Assembly (NCBI GenBank): GCA_002414705.1 | Contig: DIAL01000078.1 | Span: 980-8,069 of the forward strand | Direction of reading: 5' to 3' | Length of the DNA stretch: 7,090 nucleotides | Source of the DNA: Flavobacteriaceae bacterium UBA5079 | GTDB taxonomy: Bacteria > Bacteroidota > Bacteroidia > Flavobacteriales > Flavobacteriaceae | Shown: one piece after another, positions 1 through 6,514 of the stretch | How the letters are laid out: each line of letters starts with the position of its first letter | How positions within the stretch are numbered: position 1 is the first letter of the stretch | Translations under genes and position numbers: made by a program | Notes under the pieces: model-generated | Told to the model about the DNA's origin: nothing | Database searches by the model: none | What the model saw: only the letters and a program-made list of their open reading frames with translations

Positions 1-685
1 CATTTAAACTATTCTGCTTCAAAATGGTTTTTTTAAATAAATCCAATGCATACGCTCTATCATCATCATCTTTAAAAAGTTCAGGTAAGAAAAAAGTATC
101 TGCAGAACTTACTTTCACTTTTCGCAATAATTTAAGAACTGCGGTGTTTACTACAGGCAAATCATCTGTCCAAGTTAAACTTTGATCTTCTAAATAATCG
201 TAAAGTTTATCGTTAGGTGCAATGATTTCTTTAAATAAATCAATGATAAAATTTTTATCGTCCGCAAAAGTTGATGTTCTGGTTTGCATGTACTCGGCAT
301 ACAAATCTGACGCTAGCATGTCCTTAAAAATGACATCCACATATTCGCCATCCAAATCCCAATTAGTAACTTTATGATCCTCAAAAGCATCTTTTAAACG
401 GATATTGCTTTTCAAGGCTAAAAGGACCTCGTTGTTACTAAATTTTTTGTTTGGATTTTTATCGTCTGAAGTCGCTAATTGTTTTTGTTGGGTTTTGGTC
501 ACATAATCTTCCGATCGTTCTTGTAACTTAATTAATAAGGATAACTGTAATAAATACAAGTTATACATGTTTTCAATACTGCGTAATAAAAATATTTGAT
601 CGGCTTTAAAATCGCCACCTTCACCACCTGTATAGGCATAAATGGTTTGCATCACTTTTATACGAATATGTCTTCTATTTAGCAT
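1..685 (-). CDS. nusB: Transcription antitermination factor NusB, long Bacteroidetes form (5' part, cut by window edge)
   Basis: Read on the minus strand from ATG at 685..683, 228 uninterrupted codons are visible before the left edge. NusB binds boxA RNA with S10 (NusE) in the cytoplasm and supports antitermination, chiefly of rRNA operons. The N-terminus carries a basic helix (RRHIRIKVMQTIYAY, residues 4-18) that matches the start of classical NusB. About 130 residues follow that classical NusB lacks: a lysine/asparagine-rich stretch at 60-85 and charged helices. The segment around LPVVNTAVLKLLRKVK (176-191) then looks like the return to the NusB fold. Ordinary NusB is ~140 residues; flavobacterial forms are near 300, so roughly the last quarter, holding the conserved C-terminal helices, lies outside the window. 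No Shine-Dalgarno precedes the start, which is usual for the phylum. Leucine dehydrogenase lies 76 bases upstream on the same strand, with a hairpin between. The product call is firm from the N-terminus and overall pattern but lacks the diagnostic C-terminus. Confidence 0.85.
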   Translation of the reverse strand, partial: MLNRRHIRIKVMQTIYAYTGGEGGDFKADQIFLLRSIENMYNLYLLQLSLLIKLQERSEDYVTKTQQKQLATSDDKNPNKKFSNNEVLLALKSNIRLKDAFEDHKVTNWDLDGEYVDVIFKDMLASDLYAEYMQTRTSTFADDKNFIIDLFKEIIAPNDKLYDYLEDQSLTWTDDLPVVNTAVLKLLRKVKVSSADTFFLPELFKDDDDRAYALDLFKKTILKQNSLN

Positions 686-710
686 ACTTCCAAAGAACTT
701 TAAAATTAAG

Positions 711-735
711 GAGGCGAAAGTAGTCCTTTCGCCTC
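711..735 (-). terminator. 10-bp perfect hairpin between leucine dehydrogenase and nusB
   Basis: The arms GAGGCGAAAG (711-720) and CTTTCGCCTC (726-735) are perfect reverse complements around a 5-base loop. The hairpin begins 27 bases past the leucine dehydrogenase stop codon and ends 26 bases before the nusB start. On the minus strand the stem is followed by CTTAATTTTAAAG, which is T-rich but not a clean T-run, so termination may be partial. It could be a weak terminator for leucine dehydrogenase, an mRNA 3'-end stabiliser, or a leader structure for nusB. A TAnnTTTG-like element on the minus strand (744..737, TATTTTTG) lies just upstream, but I found no TTG at the expected distance, so a separate nusB promoter there is unproven. 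Confidence 0.6.
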
Positions 736-761
736 GCAAAAATAATATTTATTTAAATGAA

Positions 762-1865
762 TTACTTCGAATTCTCTTTTTTTCTTGCATCAATTCTAGC
801 TTGAGCTATATTCATGGCTGCATGGTTGGTTGTAATATTATGCGTTTTTGCATTATTTAATATTTCCAGCGTGGTGTTGTAAATATTTTCTGTTTTACGC
901 ATAATTTCTTTACGATCATAACCTTCTAACTCGGCATAAACATTGATAATCCCACCAGCATTAATTAAAAAATCTGGAGCATAAACAATACCGCGATCTT
1001 GTAATATTTTCCCATGTGTTTCTTCCACTGCTAATTGATTATTAGCAGCTCCAGCAATTATTTGTGCCTTTATTTTATAAATAGTATCGTCATTTATAGT
1101 AGCTCCTAAAGCACATGGTGCATAGATATCCATAGGTTCCGAATAAATATCATGACCACCATAAATAGATACACCATATTTAGTGCGTACTTCTTCCAAA
1201 CGCTCTTGACTAATGTCTGAAATCGTTACATTGGCGCCTTCATCTACTAGATGTTCTACTAAAGCTTCTCCAACGTTTCCAATACCTTGAACAAATACAG
1301 ATTTACCTTCTAAAACATCACTACCAAATTTGTATTTAGCAGCAGCTTTCATACCCATAAATACACCATAAGCGGTTATAGGCGAAGGATTTCCGGCACC
1401 TCCAAGAGATTCAGAAATTCCCGTAACATAAGGAGTTACTTCACGAACGGTGTCCATATCGGCAGTTGTCATTCCGACATCTTCGGCAGTAATATATTTA
1501 CCACTTAATGAGTGAACAAACTCACCAAACTTACGCATCAGTTCTGGTGTTTTTTGAGTTTTAGCATCACCAATAATTACGGCTTTCCCTCCACCAAGGT
1601 TTAATCCAGTAATAGCAGACTTAAAAGTCATACCTCTTGATAATCTTAAAGCATCATTTAAAGCTTCCCATTCATTATTGTAATTCCACATTCTGGTTCC
1701 ACCTAAAGCAGGACCTAAAACGGTATTATGAATTCCAATTATTGCTTTTAAACCTGTATCTTTGTCGTTGCAAAAAACAACTTGCTCGTGATTATCGAAT
1801 GAGTGTTGTCCAAAAACGGGATCCACTTTATGTAATTCATTCGCATTAATAACGTCTGTTACCAT
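762..1865 (-). CDS. ldh: Leucine dehydrogenase (Glu/Leu/Phe/Val dehydrogenase family)
   Basis: This 367-residue cytoplasmic enzyme reversibly deaminates leucine, valine and isoleucine with NAD+, giving branched 2-keto acids, NADH and ammonia. Family landmarks are all present: the glycine-rich substrate loop GPALGGTRMW (51-60); lysines K82 (in GMTFK) and K94 (in GGGKAVI), corresponding to the substrate-binding and catalytic lysines of Bacillus leucine dehydrogenase; the catalytic aspartate D129 in TAEDVG; the nucleotide-binding loop GIGNVG (194-199) with the acidic D217 that favours NAD+ over NADP+; and the PDFLINAGG segment (297-305). Length matches the Bacillus enzymes (about 365) and not the ~450-residue glutamate dehydrogenases, which supports leucine over glutamate specificity. 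The ATG at 1865..1863 gives a normal N-terminus; the leader is A/T-rich without a Shine-Dalgarno. In flavobacteria the keto acids plausibly feed iso-branched fatty acid synthesis (inference). The exact preference among branched-chain substrates cannot be read from sequence. Confidence 0.93.
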   Translation of the reverse strand: MVTDVINANELHKVDPVFGQHSFDNHEQVVFCNDKDTGLKAIIGIHNTVLGPALGGTRMWNYNNEWEALNDALRLSRGMTFKSAITGLNLGGGKAVIIGDAKTQKTPELMRKFGEFVHSLSGKYITAEDVGMTTADMDTVREVTPYVTGISESLGGAGNPSPITAYGVFMGMKAAAKYKFGSDVLEGKSVFVQGIGNVGEALVEHLVDEGANVTISDISQERLEEVRTKYGVSIYGGHDIYSEPMDIYAPCALGATINDDTIYKIKAQIIAGAANNQLAVEETHGKILQDRGIVYAPDFLINAGGIINVYAELEGYDRKEIMRKTENIYNTTLEILNNAKTHNITTNHAAMNIAQARIDARKKENSK

Positions 1866-1919
1866 GTTTATTCTAATTTAATGTTATGTGTGTTTTATAC
1901 TATCTGTAAAAACAACGCG

Positions 1920-1950
1920 CAAAATTAAAGGAATATTAATGTTTAAACAA
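1920..1950 (-). promoter_or_regulatory. Candidate Bacteroidetes-type promoter for leucine dehydrogenase
   Basis: On the minus strand TTG (1950..1948) is followed after 20 bases by TAATTTTG (1927..1920), a full match to the TAnnTTTG -7 element recognised by the primary sigma factor of Bacteroidetes (consensus spacing about 19). The element sits 54 bases before the leucine dehydrogenase start, which would give a leader of roughly 50 bases. The assignment is pattern matching only; AT-rich DNA gives chance hits. Confidence 0.45.
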
Positions 1951-2008
1951 CATAAATAATATTAAAATACGAATTTGTTAAAAACTTTATGCTAACCCAA
2001 ATCTGTTA

Positions 2009-3766
2009 ATGAAAGAATTAAAGCATTTAAATAAGTACTTTTTAAAATATAAATGGAAGGTTATTATAGGAATCTTCATTACCATTGTTTCTAAAATATT
2101 TTTACTATTTACGCCCGAACTCATTGGATCTTCAATAGATGTAGTTGATGATTTCAGAAAAGGCATCATTACCGATGTCGCTATTGTAAAACAAGAACTA
2201 CTCATTAATATTGTTTACATAATAGGTGCTGCTATTATAACTGGTGTGCTCACATTTTTTATGCGCCAAACCATTATTAACGTATCGCGTTATATTGAAT
2301 TCGATTTAAAAAATGAAATATATCAACAATACCAAAGGTTGTCTCTAAATTTCTACAAAAAGAACCGAACTGGCGATTTAATGAACCGGATTAGTGAAGA
2401 TGTAAACAGTGTGCGTATGTATGCTGGACCTGCTATCATGTACAGTATTAATACGTTTACGTTGTTTGTTATTGCTATTTTCTTCATGTACAGACAAGCA
2501 CCAACACTTACCTTATATACTATTATTCCGCTACCTATTTTATCGGTTATTATTTATAAATTGAGTAAAACCATCCATAAACGTAGCACGATTGTACAGC
2601 AGTATTTATCTAAACTCTCATCCTTTACGCAAGAAACTTTTAGTGGTATTGCCATTATTAAATCCTATGGCATGGAGCAACAATCGTCCGTTAATTTTGA
2701 TGAATTAGCTACTGAAAGTCGCGAGAAACAATTGGATTTAGTTCGTATAAACGCCTTTTTCTTTCCCATGATGATATTATTAATTGGTTTAAGCAACCTA
2801 ATCGTGATTTACGTTGGTGGATTACAATACATCTCTGGTGAAATAAGTTTAGGTGTCATTACTAAATTCATTATTTATGTAAATATGCTAACATGGCCTG
2901 TAGCAACGGTTGGTTGGGTAACCTCTATTGTGCAAACGGCTGAAGCATCTCAAAACCGAATCAATGAGTTTTTAAAAATTTCACCAGAAATACAAAATAA
3001 AGCGCAACTGCATTCAGATATAAAAGGTGATATTGTTTTTAAAAACGTGTCCTTTATATATGATGATACCAATATTCAAGCCTTAAACGATGTTTCTTTT
3101 TCCGTTAAAGGCGGTGAAACATTAGCTGTTATTGGAAAAACAGGCTCTGGAAAATCTACCATTTTAGATTTAATTGGTCGTTTATATGATATTAAAAGTG
3201 GCGAATTGTTAATTGATGGTTTACCAATAGACCAAGTAAATCTGGATGATCTTCGGGATGCTATTGGATACGTTCCGCAGGATGCCTTTTTATTCTCGGA
3301 TACCATTAATAATAACATCAAATTTGGAAAAGAGGATGCTACAAATGAGGAAGTTATTCAAGCAGCAAAATATGCACAAGTACATAAAAACATCATCGGT
3401 TTTAATAAAGGTTATGAAACTGTTTTAGGCGAACGTGGCATTACCCTTTCTGGCGGACAAAAGCAACGGGTTTCCATAGCCAGAGCCATTATTAAAGATC
3501 CTCAAATTTTATTATTTGACGATTGTTTATCAGCTGTAGATACTGAAACCGAAGAAAAAATTCTTAATAATCTTAAAAAACTAACAACCGGGAAAACAAC
3601 CATAATAGTGAGTCACCGAATTTCTGCAGCTAAAAATGCCGATAAAATAATAATCATGGAAGCTGGGCAAATTGTTCAAGCTGGAACACATGAAACGCTA
3701 ATAAATACAGATGGTTATTATAAAAATCTATATGAAAAACAATTGAGTGAATCTTCCAATTTATAA
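2009..3766 (+). CDS. ABC exporter half-transporter (fused membrane and ATPase domains, MsbA/MdlB type)
   Basis: The 585-residue protein is a complete type IV ABC exporter half-molecule. The membrane domain (about 1-320) has hydrophobic helices near 17-36, 66-85, 143-161, 166-184, 250-270 and 282-305, the pattern expected for six crossings, with the typical FYKKNRTGDLMNRISEDV coupling region at 115-132. The ATPase domain (about 340-580) has Walker A GKTGSGKST (376-384), Q-loop Q424, signature LSGGQ (480-484), Walker B ILLFD (500-504), D-loop SAVD (508-511) and H-loop H536. The residue after Walker B is D505, where active ATPases normally have glutamate; the same change marks the degenerate site of heterodimeric exporters such as TM287/288 and BmrCD. 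No second half-transporter gene is adjacent. Substrate is unknown; lipid, drug or peptide export are all possible. ATG 2009 is the first start giving the standard N-terminus. The gene is divergent from leucine dehydrogenase, and I found no convincing promoter match for it. Confidence 0.92.
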   Translation: MKELKHLNKYFLKYKWKVIIGIFITIVSKIFLLFTPELIGSSIDVVDDFRKGIITDVAIVKQELLINIVYIIGAAIITGVLTFFMRQTIINVSRYIEFDLKNEIYQQYQRLSLNFYKKNRTGDLMNRISEDVNSVRMYAGPAIMYSINTFTLFVIAIFFMYRQAPTLTLYTIIPLPILSVIIYKLSKTIHKRSTIVQQYLSKLSSFTQETFSGIAIIKSYGMEQQSSVNFDELATESREKQLDLVRINAFFFPMMILLIGLSNLIVIYVGGLQYISGEISLGVITKFIIYVNMLTWPVATVGWVTSIVQTAEASQNRINEFLKISPEIQNKAQLHSDIKGDIVFKNVSFIYDDTNIQALNDVSFSVKGGETLAVIGKTGSGKSTILDLIGRLYDIKSGELLIDGLPIDQVNLDDLRDAIGYVPQDAFLFSDTINNNIKFGKEDATNEEVIQAAKYAQVHKNIIGFNKGYETVLGERGITLSGGQKQRVSIARAIIKDPQILLFDDCLSAVDTETEEKILNNLKKLTTGKTTIIVSHRISAAKNADKIIIMEAGQIVQAGTHETLINTDGYYKNLYEKQLSESSNL

Positions 3767-3860
3767 AGTATAGAACAGGTTAGAGCCTATTTTTAACAGT
3801 TTCATTATTAACACCTTAAACGAGAATTAGTGAGATAGCTAAAAGAAAACTCATAATTTG

Positions 3861-3889
3861 TTGGTTGGTATCTGATTTTTTTAGATTTT
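3861..3889 (+). promoter_or_regulatory. Weak candidate promoter for the PUR-family gene
   Basis: In the 158-bp gap after the ABC transporter, TTG (3861-3863) is followed after 18 bases by TAGATTTT (3882-3889), which matches TAnnTTTG except for the last base. Alternatives in the same AT-rich stretch, such as TACAATTTG at 3899-3907 and TATAAT at 3914-3919, are about as good, so the exact site is uncertain. No clean terminator was seen after the ABC gene, so read-through from upstream is also possible. Confidence 0.25.
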
Positions 3890-3924
3890 TGAAGAACTTA
3901 CAATTTGTGTTTTTATAATATATT

Positions 3925-4323
3925 ATGACTATGGATACTAATGGAATGATGGAGAAAGAAGAGATTTTCTCAAAAGTTTTACGAGCTGGAAGGCGAACGT
4001 ATTTTTTTGATGTAAGATCTACAAAAGCGGGCGATTATTACTTAACAGTTACTGAAAGCAAAAAATTCACAAATGATGATGGTTCTTTCCATTACAAAAA
4101 GCACAAAATTTATTTATACAAAGAAGATTTTTCTGAATTTAATACCATTCTCAAAGAAATGACGGATTATATCATCAACGAGAAAGGAGATGAAGTCATT
4201 AGCGAACGTCACCAAAAAGATTTCAAGAAAGAAGAGTATGGTGATGCTGATGAAACGTCTGTTACAGATGAAGCACCAAAATCTGCTGAACGCTTTACTG
4301 ATATCGATTTTGATGATATTTAA
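3925..4323 (+). CDS. PUR-family nucleic-acid-binding protein (DUF3276)
   Basis: This 132-residue protein carries one PUR repeat (about 12-86), the single-stranded DNA/RNA-binding fold of eukaryotic Pur-alpha and Borrelia BpuR. Visible landmarks are EEIFSKVLRAGRRTYFFDVR (12-31), YYLTVTESKK (38-47) and the HKIYLYKEDF strand (60-69), with aromatic and basic residues typical of the nucleic-acid face; a helix follows at about 70-86. Bacterial PUR proteins dimerise through such a repeat. The last third (100-132) is a probably disordered acidic tail rich in D, E, S and T, ending FTDIDFDDI. ATG 3925 is used here; ATG 3931 would remove only two residues and cannot be excluded. The gene follows the ABC exporter by 158 bases on the same strand and is closed by a strong terminator. 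A cytoplasmic role in binding RNA or DNA is well supported by family; the specific target or process is not known from this sequence. Confidence 0.88.
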   Translation: MTMDTNGMMEKEEIFSKVLRAGRRTYFFDVRSTKAGDYYLTVTESKKFTNDDGSFHYKKHKIYLYKEDFSEFNTILKEMTDYIINEKGDEVISERHQKDFKKEEYGDADETSVTDEAPKSAERFTDIDFDDI

Positions 4324-4343
4324 GAAACTAAAACTATATAATG

Positions 4344-4367
4344 AAGCCACTTTTAGTGGCTTTTTTT
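4344..4367 (+). terminator. Intrinsic terminator of the PUR-family gene
   Basis: Perfect 8-bp stem AAGCCACT (4344-4351) / AGTGGCTT (4355-4362) with a TTT loop, running into seven consecutive T (4361-4367). It lies 20 bases after the PUR stop codon. It also sits in the 48-bp gap facing the end of the convergent acyltransferase gene; the minus-strand side lacks a T-run, so it should act mainly for plus-strand transcripts. Confidence 0.9.
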
Positions 4368-4371
4368 ATGA

Positions 4372-5403
4372 CTATAATTTAACAGCTATAAGTGACACCA
4401 ATACCGAAAGTATAAAATATGCTAACCCGATTTGAATACCAAAACAACCTATTAAAATTAGCATGATAAATACAAGCCAAATAGGCACAATACTAATGGC
4501 TAATCCAAACCTAAACGTGGCAACAAATTCCACTTCCTTAATTTTTGGCTCTGCAAGTAATTTCCAGATTAGATAGGGACCAATTAGCAATACAATCATT
4601 GAAAACTTTAAAAAAGACTTTAAAGTATTTGTTTTACTTTTTTTATTAAATGTACAATTTTGAAATGCTGAAGATATACAGGTATTAACAGCTTCTGGGT
4701 TTAAAAAATCGGCATGAAGCGCTTGTAATTTGTGTAACGTATCATCATAATTACCTGCTGGAATATGAGTTGTTAGATGGGTTAACGCTTCCCAAACGTC
4801 CTGTTTTAAACGATTTCCTTCCACAGTCTGGTTGGTGTCTAAATAATTTGTAGCTAAAATTTCTGAACCAAAATTAAGCATGACACTATCAGCAAAAGCA
4901 TCAGCTTGTTCATAGTTTACGCCTATGGGAATGAGTTTTAAATGGGTTGATGGAAACGAGTTTAATGTTTCAAAAACAATTCGCGTAAAACCTTTACTTA
5001 AGGGCCTAACGGTTCTGTTAATATGGTGATTCCCTTCTGGAAAAAGCGCGACAGCTTCGCCTTTAGACAGACATGAACTGCAACTTTCAAAAATAGCTGT
5101 ATTATTAGTAACCGTATTCCAACCATCGCGAATTCTATAAACGGGTAACATGTTTAAACTTCGCAAAAGCGCGTTTATAAATGGTTTTTTAAAAACACTT
5201 GCACGCGTTAAAAAATAAGAAAACCGTCCAGACTGCGTAGCAATAAGTAAAGCATCCATTAGCGCGTTGTTATGGTTAGAAACAAAAATTACTGGACCAT
5301 TTATTGGTACGTTTTCAACATTCATTACCTGAATGCGTCTGTAATAAAAAAACAATCCTAGTTTTATATAAAAACGAACGCTATGTAACCAGATTTTTTT
5401 CAA
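4372..5403 (-). CDS. PlsC-type lysophospholipid / glycerol-phosphate acyltransferase
   Basis: The 343-residue protein is a membrane-bound acyltransferase of the PlsC/LPLAT superfamily, expected to transfer an acyl chain to lysophosphatidate or a related lysolipid. The catalytic motif is SNHNNALMD (42-50), with H44 and D50 separated by five residues instead of the usual four. The substrate motif is FPEGNHH (121-127), and the PVIFVSNH strand precedes the active site. Hydrophobic segments follow at about 264-283, 299-319 and 322-341, so the C-terminus is membrane-embedded, unlike classical ~240-residue PlsC. The start is TTG at 5403..5401: no ATG lies between it and the in-frame stop at 5430..5428, and the next ATG (5325..5323, residue 27) would remove a conserved N-terminal helix. 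The TTG overlaps the TGA of the upstream symporter gene by 4 bases, implying translational coupling. Exact acyl acceptor is uncertain. Confidence 0.85.
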   Translation of the reverse strand: MKKIWLHSVRFYIKLGLFFYYRRIQVMNVENVPINGPVIFVSNHNNALMDALLIATQSGRFSYFLTRASVFKKPFINALLRSLNMLPVYRIRDGWNTVTNNTAIFESCSSCLSKGEAVALFPEGNHHINRTVRPLSKGFTRIVFETLNSFPSTHLKLIPIGVNYEQADAFADSVMLNFGSEILATNYLDTNQTVEGNRLKQDVWEALTHLTTHIPAGNYDDTLHKLQALHADFLNPEAVNTCISSAFQNCTFNKKSKTNTLKSFLKFSMIVLLIGPYLIWKLLAEPKIKEVEFVATFRFGLAISIVPIWLVFIMLILIGCFGIQIGLAYFILSVLVSLIAVKL

Positions 5404-6314
5404 ACAACTTGAGTTTTTGTTGTCAATTTAGAAGACCAAAAATAAGACAGTAATAAACCAGATACAATATGCCAAATTCCCCAGAAAGCAGCCATAATAG
5501 CCATACCTCCTAACCCATTAAAGAACGTAAAAATCAGTAAAAGGCCTATTCCAGAATTTTGAATTCCAGTTTCTATGGTGAGTGTCTTCTGATTTTCAAA
5601 AGATAATTTAAAAGCACGTGCTATTAAAAAGCCTAATAAAAAGGCGAGTAAATTATGACTAATACCAAGCAATAAAACATGGTGTATATATTCTGAAAAA
5701 ACATCTAAATTATTCATTAAGGCAATAATAACAATACCCACAAAAACAAGAATAGAAAACGGTTTTAACCAATACGCCAAACGTTTTGCTATTGTTGGAA
5801 ATTTAAAACGCACCAACATGCCACAAAGTAAGGGAATTCCTAAAATGAGTAATACTATTTGAACCAAATCGAATGGGTTTAACGAAACATCTTGCAACAA
5901 CGCAGCTGTAGGCTGGTACAAATTACCGTAAAACTCAAAATTAAACGGTGTCATAATTATTGCAATAAAGGTAGAAAAAGCCGTTAGACTCACAGAAAGT
6001 GCCGTGTTACCTCCTGCTAAATGCGTCATGAAATTTGAAATATTTCCACCAGGACATGCTGCAACCATCATCATACCTAGAGCAATACTAGGCTGCGGAT
6101 TTACAACAACTATAAAACCAAATGTTAATAATGGTAATAAAATAAATTGAGACAGTAACCCAATTAAAACCACTTTGGGTGTTTTAAACAAGGCTTTAAA
6201 ATCTGCTATTGAAATCCCTAATGCCACGCCAAACATAACAACTGCAAGCGCTATGTTTAGAATCCACAAATTACTGGAATCAAAATGAATTTGAACTCGG
6301 TCAAGTTCCTGCAT
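5400..6314 (-). CDS. Bile acid:sodium symporter family (BASS/SBF) transporter
   Basis: This 304-residue inner-membrane protein is hydrophobic nearly throughout, with about nine predicted membrane spans, matching the BASS family in length. Two unwound-helix motifs of the sodium- and substrate-binding core are visible: CPGGNISN (87-94) and ETGIQNSG (248-255), including the N91, S93, E248, Q252 and N253 positions typical of the family. BASS proteins move organic anions, such as bile acids in animals and pyruvate, pantoate or other carboxylates in plants and bacteria, usually with sodium; the bacterial substrate cannot be inferred here. The ATG at 6314..6312 leaves a short hydrophilic N-terminus before the first helix, and no in-frame upstream start looks better. 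The gene is the first of a two-gene unit with the acyltransferase, and is divergent from the redoxin-like gene. I found no convincing TTG...TAnnTTTG match in its upstream region. Confidence 0.9.
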   Translation of the reverse strand: MQELDRVQIHFDSSNLWILNIALAVVMFGVALGISIADFKALFKTPKVVLIGLLSQFILLPLLTFGFIVVVNPQPSIALGMMMVAACPGGNISNFMTHLAGGNTALSVSLTAFSTFIAIIMTPFNFEFYGNLYQPTAALLQDVSLNPFDLVQIVLLILGIPLLCGMLVRFKFPTIAKRLAYWLKPFSILVFVGIVIIALMNNLDVFSEYIHHVLLLGISHNLLAFLLGFLIARAFKLSFENQKTLTIETGIQNSGIGLLLIFTFFNGLGGMAIMAAFWGIWHIVSGLLLSYFWSSKLTTKTQVV

Positions 6315-6456
6315 GAATATGATGGCATTAGTTAGTTAGACTATTAATGTTGTAATATGATAGTAAAATTTTAAAATAGCAAATCAAAACCCAACAAAAT
6401 GATCAATGTATTATCAAAAGCTTGATTAGTCGCAATCTAAATTACAAGTCCATAAA

Positions 6457-6487
6457 TTGGGCATAAATCAAATATTACTTAACTTTA
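6457..6487 (+). promoter_or_regulatory. Candidate promoter for the redoxin-like gene
   Basis: TTG (6457-6459) is followed after 20 bases by TAACTTTA (6480-6487), one mismatch from TAnnTTTG. Transcription would begin a few bases further on, inside or after the ATG at 6488, which fits translation starting at ATG 6515 with a short A-rich leader. The rest of the ~200-bp divergent intergenic region (6315-6514) shows no gene or strong structure. Confidence 0.35.
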
Positions 6488-6514
6488 ATGCTCATAAAAA
6501 AAAAAGAAATAAAC

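Noticed and set aside
711..719. Sequence on the minus strand resembling the 16S anti-Shine-Dalgarno (CCTCCTT) beside the hairpin
   Set aside because: It is a by-product of the hairpin arm and is not placed to act as a ribosome-binding signal for either gene.
642..860. Plus-strand open frame of 72 codons over the nusB start and leucine dehydrogenase end
   Set aside because: It overlaps two well-supported minus-strand genes and crosses the hairpin; its translation is low-complexity, with no recognisable family.
1941..1948. GTTTAAAC palindrome in the divergent promoter region
   Set aside because: An 8-base AT-rich palindrome is expected by chance here and has no second copy that would suggest an operator.
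3767..3800. Possible terminator after the ABC transporter (AGG...CCT followed by ATTTTT)
   Set aside because: The stem is only three base pairs before a mismatch, too weak to call.
4190..4435. Plus-strand open frame of 81 codons running through the end of the PUR gene and across its terminator
   Set aside because: It overlaps the PUR gene in another frame, passes through a strong intrinsic terminator and enters the convergent acyltransferase gene; no family resemblance.
6488..6514. Upstream in-frame ATG for the redoxin-like gene, separated from ATG 6515 by a run of ten A that could suggest phase variation
   Set aside because: The extra nine residues are lysine-rich and unlike the family N-terminus, and the putative promoter places transcription start at or past this ATG. 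The A-run is better read as an A-rich leader.
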